Below are positions 8,164 through 15,708 of a DNA stretch of 64,000 bases, one piece after another (positions within the stretch are counted from its first letter, which is position 1; each line of letters opens with the position of its first letter). The notes beneath the pieces were generated by a model. That model was given only the letters and a program-made list of their open reading frames with translations. It did not search any database and was not told the origin of the DNA. The stretch is from positions 1 through 64,000 of the forward strand of contig CAYSCX010000005.1 in assembly GCA_964429575.1 (NCBI GenBank). The letters run 5' to 3'. This DNA comes from CAYSCX01 sp964429575 (GTDB lineage: Bacteria; Desulfobacterota; Binatia; Binatales; Binataceae). A program made the position numbers and the translations under genes.

Positions 8164-8278
8164 CAATTCGAGCGCGACGCGCCGCGCGGTTGCCCGCCGC
8201 GAGCGGGGTTGCGAGAATGACGCCCGGTCGCACCGCGCATCCATGCGCAAGTCCGATGACTTTTGACCGCAAGCAGGT

Positions 8279-8722
8279 ATGAAAATTCGCTCGCGATTCG
8301 TAGTCGGGGCGGTCGTGATGGCCGCCGCAATCGGCTACCTGATATTCAACGCGATTCGGGCAACGTCGCAGTACTACCTCACGGTGGACGAGGCCGAAGC
8401 GCGCCTTGCGTCGATCGACGGGCAGCCGGTGCGCATCGCGGGACGCGTGAAGCCCGGCGGCATCCGCTGGGATCCGATCACGCTGACACTCTCATTCGCA
8501 ATCTCCGAGATTCCAGAGGCCGTGAAGAACGGAATCCAACCTGCGGTCGCCGGGGACGCGCCGAGCTTCTCCGTTATCTGCGTGGGACGCCCCAAGCCCG
8601 ACATGTTCGCGCCGGGCCGCGACGTGATCGTCGAGGGGCGCATCGGTCGCGATCGCGTCATTCGCGCGACTCAAGTGCTGACCAGCTGTCCTTCCAAGTA
8701 CCAGCCCAAGCAGGAACGATAG
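8279..8722 (+). CDS. ccmE: Cytochrome c maturation protein CcmE, CxxxY type
   Basis: CcmE is the periplasmic haem chaperone of System I. It accepts haem from CcmC and hands it to CcmF. This 147-residue protein has one N-terminal membrane anchor (about 5-24) and an OB-fold domain containing VRIAGRVKPGG and DVIVEGR. The usual haem-binding HxxxY motif is replaced by CPSKY (Cys137, Tyr141). Cys-type CcmE proteins are known from Desulfovibrio and some archaea, so this is a recognised variant and not a broken gene. It heads the ccm operon, and ccmF starts 7 bp after its stop. Confidence 0.93.
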   Translation: MKIRSRFVVGAVVMAAAIGYLIFNAIRATSQYYLTVDEAEARLASIDGQPVRIAGRVKPGGIRWDPITLTLSFAISEIPEAVKNGIQPAVAGDAPSFSVICVGRPKPDMFAPGRDVIVEGRIGRDRVIRATQVLTSCPSKYQPKQER

Positions 8723-8729
8723 CGGGCCA

Positions 8730-10745
8730 ATGCCGCAGCTCGGCCAGCTCGCACTAGCGATCGCCCTGATCCTGGCGCTGTACTCGATCGCAGCGAACAT
8801 TTTCGGCGCCCGTCGCGGCGCCGCCGAAGCATTGGAGAGCGCGCGTCACGCACTGTGGGCGATGTGCGCGATGGTCACGATCGCCATCGCGTCGATGTGG
8901 ATGGCGCTTGTGCGGAGCGACTTCTCAATCCAATACGTCGCCGAACACTCGAGCACCACGCTTTCGACAATTTACAAGATCACCGCGCTGTGGGGTGGGC
9001 AGGAGGGCTCGCTGCTTTTCTGGTCGTGGGTGCTGTCGTTGTTCATATCGATTGCGGCATTCCAGAACCGCGCGCGCAATCCCGAGATCGCACCGTATGC
9101 GCTTGCGGTGATGGCGGGAGTCTCGGTCTTTTTTCTGCTGATGCTCAACTTCGTGACGCGGCCTTTTGTGATGCTCGCGAACGTGCCCGCCGAGGGCGGC
9201 GACCTGAATCCGTTGTTGCAGAACTACTGGATGGCGATCCATCCGCCGTCGCTCTATCTCGGCTACGTCAGCGCAACGATTCCGTTCGCGTTCGCGACCG
9301 CAGCGCTCATCACGCGCCGCCTCGACGACTCGTGGATCCGCACCACGCGTCGATGGGCGCTGTTCTCGTGGTTCTTCTTGACGCTCGGCAATCTGTTCGG
9401 CGGCCGATGGGCGTACGAAGTGCTCGGCTGGGGCGGCTACTGGGCGTGGGATCCAGTTGAGAATGCGGCGTTCATGCCGTGGCTGGTGATGACTGCGTAT
9501 CTGCATTCGGTGATGATTCAAGAGCGCAAGGACATGCTGAAAGTCTGGAACTTGGCGCTGATCGGGCTTGCGTTTGGACTCACGCTGTTCGGCACGTTCA
9601 TCACGCGAAGCGGTGTGATCTCATCGGTGCACTCGTTCACGCAATCGGGGCTGGGACCGTACTTCCTTACGTTCCTGCTGGCGGTGGTCGCGGGTTACAC
9701 GGCGCTGCTCATCTGGCGCGCCGGCGATCTGCGCTCGCCGGCCGAGATCGAATCGTATCTGTCGCGCGAGGCCGCATTTCTGTTCAACAACCTGGTACTG
9801 GTCGGTATTGCGTTCGCCATTTTTTGGGGAACGATTTTCCCGATTATCTCCGAAGCGGTTCGCGGCGTGAAAATCACGGTCGGGCCGCCGTTCTTCAACA
9901 GCGTCAACGCGCCGCTCGCGCTCGGGCTGATTTTTCTGATGGGCGTGGGACCGTTGATCGCATGGCGGCGAACGACGCCTCGAAACCTCGTGCGCAGCTT
10001 CGCGGTGCCCGCGGCCGCCGGCGCGGCAACCGGGCTGATCGCGCTCGGTTTTGGAATCACGCAATGGTACGTGCTGGTCGGAGTTTCACTGAGCGTATTC
10101 GCCCTGGCGACGGTCGGAGTCGAATTTCGCAACGGTGTGGTGGCGCGCCATCACTTGACCGGCGAGCCGGCTCCCAAAGCGCTCGTGAACCTGGTCGCGA
10201 AGAACAACCGGCGCTACGGCGGCTACATCATTCACATCGGCGTGGTGATGGCGTTCATCGGTATCCTGGGCTCCTCGTTCTTCAAGATCGACGTAAAGCG
10301 GAGCGTGCGGCCGGGCGAGAGCTTCTCCGCAGGTCCGTACCAGTTAAGATTCGAAGGTGCGTTCCCGTTCGACACAGCGCATGTCGAAGGTGTTTCGGCG
10401 ATGCTGACCGTGCTGCGCGACGGCCACCAGGTCGCGGTGATGGAACCGCAGCGGCTGCTCTACAAGCGCCAGCAGCAGCCGGCAACCGAGGTCGCGATAC
10501 GCTCCACGATGATGCACGACCTCTACGTCGTGCTTGCCGGAATGGACGACGAGTCGCGCATGGTGACATTCGAGGTGTTCGTCACGCCGTTGGTTTTCTG
10601 GCTGTGGGCGGGCGGATTCGTGATGGCGCTCGGCACGGTGGTCGTGATGTGGCCCAACCTGCGCGAGCGCGCCGCGATTGCCGTTGCCATCCGCGCCCGC
10701 GAGTCCGCCGATCTTCACGGCGAACCGGCGCCGGGAGGCGACTAG
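8730..10745 (+). CDS. ccmF: Cytochrome c haem lyase subunit CcmF
   Basis: CcmF is the membrane haem ligase that attaches haem from holo-CcmE to CxxCH motifs of apocytochromes. The 671-residue protein is polytopic. The tryptophan-rich WWD domain is at about 234-252 (GWGGYWAWDPVENAAFMPWL), and conserved histidines include His171 in AIHPPSLYLGY and the one in YIIHIGVV. A periplasmic domain (about 525-640) is followed by a last membrane span. It is a full-length single CcmF. The TAG stop is inside the CTAG that starts the 161-bp hairpin repeat separating it from ccmH. Confidence 0.95.
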   Translation: MPQLGQLALAIALILALYSIAANIFGARRGAAEALESARHALWAMCAMVTIAIASMWMALVRSDFSIQYVAEHSSTTLSTIYKITALWGGQEGSLLFWSWVLSLFISIAAFQNRARNPEIAPYALAVMAGVSVFFLLMLNFVTRPFVMLANVPAEGGDLNPLLQNYWMAIHPPSLYLGYVSATIPFAFATAALITRRLDDSWIRTTRRWALFSWFFLTLGNLFGGRWAYEVLGWGGYWAWDPVENAAFMPWLVMTAYLHSVMIQERKDMLKVWNLALIGLAFGLTLFGTFITRSGVISSVHSFTQSGLGPYFLTFLLAVVAGYTALLIWRAGDLRSPAEIESYLSREAAFLFNNLVLVGIAFAIFWGTIFPIISEAVRGVKITVGPPFFNSVNAPLALGLIFLMGVGPLIAWRRTTPRNLVRSFAVPAAAGAATGLIALGFGITQWYVLVGVSLSVFALATVGVEFRNGVVARHHLTGEPAPKALVNLVAKNNRRYGGYIIHIGVVMAFIGILGSSFFKIDVKRSVRPGESFSAGPYQLRFEGAFPFDTAHVEGVSAMLTVLRDGHQVAVMEPQRLLYKRQQQPATEVAIRSTMMHDLYVVLAGMDDESRMVTFEVFVTPLVFWLWAGGFVMALGTVVVMWPNLRERAAIAVAIRARESADLHGEPAPGGD

Positions 10746-10902
10746 CAGGGTGTTGAGAAAAGCTTGGCATATCAATTTGGCATCGACCTTATTCTCAACG
10801 CCCTGCGTGAACACTGGCTGCCATCCTTATCTTTTCCCCCTCCGGGGGAGACGCGAGAGAGGGGGCAGGCTGTTGAAAATGACTTTTTCAACAGCCTGCC
10901 AG
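10742..10902. repeat. CTAG-bounded hairpin repeat, copy 2
   Basis: This 161-bp element fills the whole space between the ccmF stop and the ccmH start. It opens with CTAG, whose TAG is the ccmF stop, and ends CCAG. The left hairpin pairs CAGGGTGTTGAGAA with TTCTCAACGCCCTG, the middle has CCCCCTCCGGGGG, and the right hairpin pairs CAGGCTGTTGAAAA with TTTTTCAACAGCCTG. Stem bases differ from copy 1 on both sides while pairing is kept. It splits the ccm operon and may act as an attenuator, processing site or transcript stabiliser. Confidence 0.8.
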
Positions 10903-10905
10903 GCG

Positions 10906-11424
10906 ATGGCGCCGGCGTCCGCGCGCATCATGAAACACGCGGTGGCCGCACTTTTGATCGCGGCGGTCGTCGCGATGGTTCCGGCATTCGCGGTGATCAC
11001 GGCAGAAGCTGAGACGCGAACGTCGGCGCAACAGGTGACCGAGGCGCTCGCGTGTCAGTGCGGGTGCGGGCTCACCGTCGCCAATTGCATCCACCCGAAT
11101 TGCAGCTTCGGAATCCCGGTGCGTGGTGAAATCGATCAGATGATTCGCGGCGGGATGAGCGCGCCTGCGATCGTCGCGTCGTTTCGCGCAAAGTACGGCG
11201 AAAAGGTGCTCGCGGCGCCGACCGCCGAGGGGTTCAACCTGCTCGCATGGACGATGCCGTTCATCGCGTTGCTCGCCGGAGGAGCGATGATCTTCTTTTT
11301 CGTCGGAAGGCGCCGCACCGGCGCGCCCGCGCAACCGGCCGGCGATGATGCCCCGCGCGCGGTCAGCCGCGGCGATGCTGAACTTCGCAAGCGGCTCGAG
11401 CGCGACGTCAAGGAGCAGGCGTAG
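10906..11424 (+). CDS. ccmH: Cytochrome c maturation protein CcmH, cysteine-rich variant
   Basis: CcmH is a membrane-anchored periplasmic thiol-disulfide protein that prepares apocytochrome CxxCH motifs for haem attachment. The protein (172 residues) has an N-terminal signal anchor, a CcmH domain with the motif ACQCGCGLTVANC followed by HPNCSF, and a second membrane span (LLAWTMPFIALLAGGAMIFF). The usual motif is LRCxxCQ. The extra cysteines seen here resemble variants I associate with deltaproteobacterial and thermophilic CcmH. ATG 10906, with AGG nearby, directly follows the hairpin repeat; ATG 10930 is an equally possible start that also leaves a signal peptide. The next gene starts directly after the stop. 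Confidence 0.88.
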   Translation: MAPASARIMKHAVAALLIAAVVAMVPAFAVITAEAETRTSAQQVTEALACQCGCGLTVANCIHPNCSFGIPVRGEIDQMIRGGMSAPAIVASFRAKYGEKVLAAPTAEGFNLLAWTMPFIALLAGGAMIFFFVGRRRTGAPAQPAGDDAPRAVSRGDAELRKRLERDVKEQA

Positions 11425-11907
11425 TTGGCGGCGTTCCTCGCGTCCGCATTGATCATCGTGGGCGTCGCGCTGTACGTAGCACTGCCCCTTTCGGGCGGGT
11501 TGTTCAGGCGTCGTGCGCGTCGCGCGGATTCGGGCGGGCATGAGCGCCTGGAGCACGAGCGCGCACTCGCCGTGCAGGCGTTGCGCGACCTGGAGTTCGA
11601 CCGTGAGATGGGAAAGCTCGGCGATCGCGACTACAAAATGCTGCACCAACGGCTCGAGAGCCGCGCGCTCGATGCCATGACGGCGCTGGAAAAGCTTCGC
11701 GAGGAGGGACGCCGTCGCGCGCCCGCGCGCGTCACCGCGGTCGCGCAGCGTACGCCCCGCCGCGCGGACGCTCCGGTGGCGCCGGGCAGCGAGCGCATCT
11801 CGTTTTGTCCGAGCTGCGGCGCGCGAATCGCCGCTGGCGCGAACTTTTGCGCCGAGTGTGGGATGGGGCTCCGCCCGCTCGGGCGCGCTACCGGCTGGTC
11901 CGACTGA
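11425..11907 (+). CDS. Membrane-anchored zinc-ribbon protein of the ccm operon, CcmI-like N-terminus
   Basis: This 160-residue protein has one N-terminal membrane helix (about 2-22), a charged helical segment (LEHERALAVQALRDLEFDREMGK) and a C-terminal zinc ribbon FCPSCGAR ... FCAECGMGL. The helix followed by LRDLEFDxxxGKLxxxDY resembles the N-terminal part of CcmI/CycH, which helps deliver apocytochromes. The TPR domain of CcmI is absent and replaced by the ribbon. The start is TTG, abutting the ccmH stop, and ccmA overlaps its end by one base, so translation is coupled. The role in apocytochrome handling is inferred from position. Confidence 0.75.
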   Translation: MAAFLASALIIVGVALYVALPLSGGLFRRRARRADSGGHERLEHERALAVQALRDLEFDREMGKLGDRDYKMLHQRLESRALDAMTALEKLREEGRRRAPARVTAVAQRTPRRADAPVAPGSERISFCPSCGARIAAGANFCAECGMGLRPLGRATGWSD

Positions 11908-12599
11908 TGCCCGCGCCGGTGATCGAAGCTCACGAACTCTCGAAGAGCTTCGGATTCAACCCGGTGCTTCGCGACGTCGAATTCAATCTCGCGCCCGGGC
12001 GCGCCGCGCTGATTGTCGGTCAAAACGGAGCCGGCAAATCAACCCTGATTCGAATCCTCGCAGGACTCAGCCGTCCCAGCGCAGGCACGGTCCTGATCTT
12101 CGGTGAGGACAGCCGCCGTCTTGGGCCGCGCTATCGCCGGCGCATCGGCCTGCTGACACATCAGAGCCTGCTCTATCCAAACTTGACCGCGCGCGAGAAC
12201 CTGGAATTTTTTGGAGACCTATACGGACTCGATGATCCCCGCGCGGCCGCGGCGCGGTGGCTCGAACGCGTGGGTCTGGCGGGTGTTGCCGCGGAGCGCG
12301 TGCGCAGTTTTTCCCGAGGGATGGAGCAACGGCTGGCAGCCGCGCGCGCGCTGCTCGCCGACCCGGCGATTCTGCTGCTCGATGAGCCGCACGCCGGGCT
12401 CGATCCGCAGGGACGCGAGATGGTCGCGACGCTGGTGCGCGATGCGGTCGGGCGCGGCTGTGCATTGGTCGCCGCGGCGCACGCGCCGTTCGTGGTGGAG
12501 GACGTTGACTTTGAGGTCCTGGAGCTGGCGCGCGGACAGCTTGGCCCGCCGGTCGAGGAGTCGCGCCGCGGCCGGCTCCGATCACTATTGGGACGCTGA
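11907..12599 (+). CDS. ccmA: Haem export ABC transporter ATP-binding protein CcmA
   Basis: CcmA is the ATPase that with CcmB powers release of holo-CcmE from the CcmC complex. The 230-residue protein has Walker A GQNGAGKST, the ABC signature as SFSRGMEQRL, Walker B ILLLDEPHAGLD, and a histidine switch in AAAHAP. The ATG shares an A with the TGA of the preceding gene, so translation is coupled. ccmB follows three bases after the stop. Length and order match System I operons of other bacteria. Confidence 0.93.
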   Translation: MPAPVIEAHELSKSFGFNPVLRDVEFNLAPGRAALIVGQNGAGKSTLIRILAGLSRPSAGTVLIFGEDSRRLGPRYRRRIGLLTHQSLLYPNLTARENLEFFGDLYGLDDPRAAAARWLERVGLAGVAAERVRSFSRGMEQRLAAARALLADPAILLLDEPHAGLDPQGREMVATLVRDAVGRGCALVAAAHAPFVVEDVDFEVLELARGQLGPPVEESRRGRLRSLLGR

Positions 12600-12602
12600 A
12601 CG

Positions 12603-13274
12603 GTGGCGGGATTCGCGGCGGTACTACGCAAGGACTTGAGGCTCGAGTTGCGGTCGGGCGAGAGCACGATCTCGCTCGCCACGCTCGCGCTGCTGGTGTT
12701 GGTGGTGCTGGTGTTCGCGCTGGAACGAGCGGGTGCGGAGAGCGCGGAGACGGCGGCGGGAGCACTGTGGGTGGCGCTGGTGTTCTCGGGACTTCTGAGC
12801 GCCACACGCGCACTTTCGGCGGAGCGCGAGAACGGATGCATCCGGGCGCTGTTGCTGAGTCCGCTCGACCCGGGCGCGCTGTTCGCGTCGAAGCTCGCCG
12901 CCGCGTTCGTGTTCATGACTGTCGCCGAGGCGGCGGTCGTGGCGCTGATGATTCTTTTATTTAATCTCGACATTCACCCGGGGCTGGTACTGCTTGCGCC
13001 GCCGCTTGCGCTTGGCACGCTCGGATTCGCGGCGGTGGCGACGCTGCTCGCGGCGATATCATCGCGCACGCGCGCATCGGAATTGTTGTTGCCACTGCTC
13101 GCTGTGCCGATGTTCGTGCCGGCGCTCATCGCGGGAGTCCGCGCGAGCGCGGCCGCTCTGGGCGGCGCGCCGCTCTCCGCAATGTGGGACTGGCTTGGTA
13201 TCCTCGTTGCGTTCGACGTTTTGTTCGTGACGGCCGGCTACCTGCTGTTCGAGCAGGTCGTCGGCGAGGATTGA
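12603..13274 (+). CDS. ccmB: Haem exporter membrane protein CcmB
   Basis: CcmB is the membrane subunit partnering CcmA. The 223-residue protein has six predicted hydrophobic segments. It begins with FAAVLRKDLRLELRSGE, a typical CcmB start, and carries SAERENGCIRALLLSPLDP in the first cytoplasmic loop. The start is GTG. The TGA overlaps a possible TTG of the next gene. Sequence and position between ccmA and ccmC make the call firm. Confidence 0.92.
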   Translation: MAGFAAVLRKDLRLELRSGESTISLATLALLVLVVLVFALERAGAESAETAAGALWVALVFSGLLSATRALSAERENGCIRALLLSPLDPGALFASKLAAAFVFMTVAEAAVVALMILLFNLDIHPGLVLLAPPLALGTLGFAAVATLLAAISSRTRASELLLPLLAVPMFVPALIAGVRASAAALGGAPLSAMWDWLGILVAFDVLFVTAGYLLFEQVVGED

Positions 13275-13291
13275 AGGAGCAAGCGACACCG

Positions 13292-14002
13292 TTGGCGTCA
13301 TCGATCACAAGAATCCAGCTCGGCCGCGCCGCACTTGTGCTGATGCTGGCAGCCTTGACGATGATCTTCATCTACGTGCCGACCGAAGCCGACCAGGGGA
13401 TCGTGCAGCGAATCTTCTATTTCCACGTGCCGTGCGCGTGGATCTCATTTGGCGCTTTCGCGCTGGTCGCGATTGCAAGCGCCTTCTACCTGTGGCTTGG
13501 CGACCAGCCATGGGACGATCTGGCGTATGCGGCCGCGGAGTGCGGGATGGTCTTCTGCACCCTCTTCATCATTACGGGGTCGCTGTGGGCAAGGCCGATC
13601 TGGGGCGCGTGGTGGACGTGGGACTCGCGGCTCACTACCTCGCTGATCCTGTGGCTGCTCTATGTTGGGTACCTGGCGCTGCGCAACATGGCTGACGACA
13701 CGCCGCAGGTTGCGCGGTTTGCGGCGGTGGTGGGAATCGTGGGCGCGCTGGACATCCCGGTCATCATCGTGTCGGTCAGGCTGTGGCGCACGATTCATCC
13801 GTCGGTCATCGTGACTCGCGAAGGCGGCCGGGGGCTCGAGGATCCGCGCATGATCGCAACGCTATTGGTGGCCGTCCTGGCGTTCACCGCGCTGTTCGCG
13901 TGGCTGCTGACGTTGCGTGTCTCCGAACTTCGGGCGCGCAGCCGCCTAAATGATCTTCGCCGCGAATTCGCGCTGGCCGAGGCCGCGGCGGGAGGCCGTT
14001 GA
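13292..14002 (+). CDS. ccmC: Haem handling protein CcmC
   Basis: CcmC binds haem on the periplasmic side and loads it onto CcmE. The 236-residue protein has six membrane spans, the WWD signature WGAWWTWDSRLTTSLILW, and conserved histidines in FYFHVPCAW and RTIHPSV. I chose TTG 13292 because AAGGAG lies 12 bp upstream. TTG 13271, overlapping the ccmB stop, is the alternative and would add seven residues. The ccmD ATG overlaps its stop codon. Confidence 0.93.
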   Translation: MASSITRIQLGRAALVLMLAALTMIFIYVPTEADQGIVQRIFYFHVPCAWISFGAFALVAIASAFYLWLGDQPWDDLAYAAAECGMVFCTLFIITGSLWARPIWGAWWTWDSRLTTSLILWLLYVGYLALRNMADDTPQVARFAAVVGIVGALDIPVIIVSVRLWRTIHPSVIVTREGGRGLEDPRMIATLLVAVLAFTALFAWLLTLRVSELRARSRLNDLRREFALAEAAAGGR

Positions 14003-14187
14003 TGGATCACCTCGGATATCTCGCCGCGGCCTACAGCGCCTTTTTCGTCGTGATATTTCTCTACGTGGTTTTTCTGTGGCGGCGCCAGCACGCGCTGGAG
14101 GCCGGGTTGCGCGCGCTCGAATTGCGCTTGAAGTCGCGCGACTCCGGCGCAGCCGCCCGCGTCGGTGAACCGCCGTCGAACGACTGA
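14002..14187 (+). CDS. ccmD: Small membrane protein CcmD
   Basis: CcmD is a small single-span protein that helps release holo-CcmE from CcmABC. This 61-residue protein has one membrane helix (about 6-26, YLAAAYSAFFVVIFLYVVFLW) preceded by a short N-terminus and followed by a basic, helical tail. Sequence conservation in CcmD is low, so the call rests on size, topology and its position after ccmC with an ATGA-type overlap. It is the last gene of the ccm operon. No ccmG thioredoxin gene follows. Confidence 0.8.
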   Translation: MDHLGYLAAAYSAFFVVIFLYVVFLWRRQHALEAGLRALELRLKSRDSGAAARVGEPPSND

Positions 14188-14253
14188 CCAACGCCGCGCG
14201 CGCCGTTGCGCGCGGCCAATTCGTGCGCATCTTGATATAAGCGCTTGCCTGCA

Positions 14254-15345
14254 ATGGAATTTCGCGATTACTACAAGCTCCTCGGCGTTGATCGAACGGC
14301 GAGCGAAGCGGAAATCAAGAGCGCGTACCGCAAGCTCGCGCGCAAGTACCATCCCGACGTAAATCCGAACAACAAGGAAGCGGAGTCCAAGTTCAAGGAG
14401 CTGAACGAGGCCTACCAGGTCATCTCCGATCCCGAGAAGCGGAAAAAGTACGACGAGCTCGGCGCCGATTGGGAGCGCGGCGCATCACAGGACGACATCT
14501 TCCGCCGCTACGCGCAACAGCAGGGTGGGCGCGCTGGCGGCTTCACCGGCGGCGACTTCTCGGACTTCTTCGAACGGTTCTTCGGCTTCGGCGCGGGCGG
14601 TGTTCGCGGCGGGCAGGGTGCTCCGCGCGGATTCGGCGGCTTCGACTTCAACGCAGGCCCGATGCGAGCGCCCGATCTGCGCGCCGAGGTCGTAATCCCG
14701 CTCGCGGAGGCGATTCGGGGCGCCAAACGCCGCCTCGATCTCAACGCCGAGGATGAATGCCCCGACTGCGGCGGCAGCGGCATGATCGCCAAGGAAGAGA
14801 AGCAAGGCAAAATGCGCGTCATCCGCGCCGCAGAGCCATGCAAGCATTGCCGCGGAGCCGGTGTGCTGCCTGCGCGCCGGACGCTTGAGATCACCATTCC
14901 GCCTGGCGTCACCGATGGGACGGCTTTGCGTCTGAACGGGCAGGGCGGCCGCGCGCCGCGCAAAGATCTGAACGGCGACCTCTACCTCACGATTCGGCTG
15001 GAGCCCGACCCGGCATTCACGGTCACGGCCCGTGACATCCGTTGCCAGCTTCCGGTGTGGGACTACGAGGCCGCGCTGGGCGCGGAGATTACCGCGCCGA
15101 CTCCGGACCGGGGGAAGGTTTCGCTCAAGATTCCGCCTGAGAGCCAATGCGGGCGCGTGATGCGTCTGCGCGGGCGCGGAATCCCGGCGCGCGGCAAGGA
15201 ACCGGCAGGCGACCTACTTTACGAACTCAAAGTGCTGGCGCCGACGGACATGACCGCCGATGAGCGCGCGTTGATGCAACAGTTGGCCGACAAGCGAAGT
15301 GCGCGGAAACTGGCCGACCCGCGCGCGGAACTGTTGAGGCACTGA
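14254..15345 (+). CDS. cbpA: DnaJ-family co-chaperone, CbpA-like with a half zinc finger
   Basis: This 363-residue J-domain protein stimulates DnaK ATPase. It has a J domain (1-70) with HPD at 33-35, a Gly/Phe-rich linker (about 85-140), and two C-terminal beta-barrel substrate domains. Between the barrels only two CxxCxGxG repeats are present (CPDCGGSG and CKHCRGAG). Full DnaJ has four, and classical CbpA has none. That makes it intermediate between the two classes. ATG 14254 starts the conserved MEFRDYYKLLGV. The cbpM-like gene five bases downstream supports the CbpA name. Confidence 0.9.
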   Translation: MEFRDYYKLLGVDRTASEAEIKSAYRKLARKYHPDVNPNNKEAESKFKELNEAYQVISDPEKRKKYDELGADWERGASQDDIFRRYAQQQGGRAGGFTGGDFSDFFERFFGFGAGGVRGGQGAPRGFGGFDFNAGPMRAPDLRAEVVIPLAEAIRGAKRRLDLNAEDECPDCGGSGMIAKEEKQGKMRVIRAAEPCKHCRGAGVLPARRTLEITIPPGVTDGTALRLNGQGGRAPRKDLNGDLYLTIRLEPDPAFTVTARDIRCQLPVWDYEAALGAEITAPTPDRGKVSLKIPPESQCGRVMRLRGRGIPARGKEPAGDLLYELKVLAPTDMTADERALMQQLADKRSARKLADPRAELLRH

Positions 15346-15350
15346 CCGCG

Positions 15351-15650
15351 ATGGCCCGCCGACGCACCGCCACCTCACGCCGCGGCGTGTCCGTCCGCCG
15401 CGATACAACCTTCATCACGCGCACCGTACTGTGCTCGCTCGCAGGCGTCACGGAGCGTGAGCTTCACGTTTGGGAACGCGAGCAACTCATCGCTCCGGCG
15501 CGCATCGCTGAGACTGCAAGCCGCACGGAACCGCTCTACGGGCCGGAGGCGCTGCGGCGCGCACAGCTCATCCGCACGCTCGAGGAACTCGAGGTGAACC
15601 TGCCGGGCATCACCGTCATCCTCAATCTGCTTGACCAGTTCGACCGCTGA
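15351..15650 (+). CDS. cbpM: CbpM/MerR-like chaperone modulator
   Basis: This 99-residue protein has a MerR-type helix-turn-helix (about 20-70; LCSLAGVTERELHVWEREQLI) followed by a helical part ending in LNLLDQFDR. CbpM proteins bind the CbpA J domain and modulate it; HspR relatives instead repress chaperone operons. Five bases separate it from the cbpA stop, as in other cbpAM operons. The arginine-rich first 18 residues are unusual and could aid nucleic-acid binding. Confidence 0.8.
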   Translation: MARRRTATSRRGVSVRRDTTFITRTVLCSLAGVTERELHVWEREQLIAPARIAETASRTEPLYGPEALRRAQLIRTLEELEVNLPGITVILNLLDQFDR

Positions 15651-15708
15651 ACGCTCGCTCGCGCAGGCGCATTGCCGCGCCGCAGCCTCGGGCTTACGCT
15701 TGAATTGA

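Noticed and set aside
8279..8722. CcmE as a broken gene for lack of the haem-binding His
   Set aside because: The Cys-x-x-x-Tyr form is a known functional variant. The reading frame and operon position are intact.
10866..10900. Intrinsic terminator after ccmF
   Set aside because: The T-run lies inside the hairpin stem and is not followed by a U-tract. The hairpin is part of the repeat family and ccmH follows closely.
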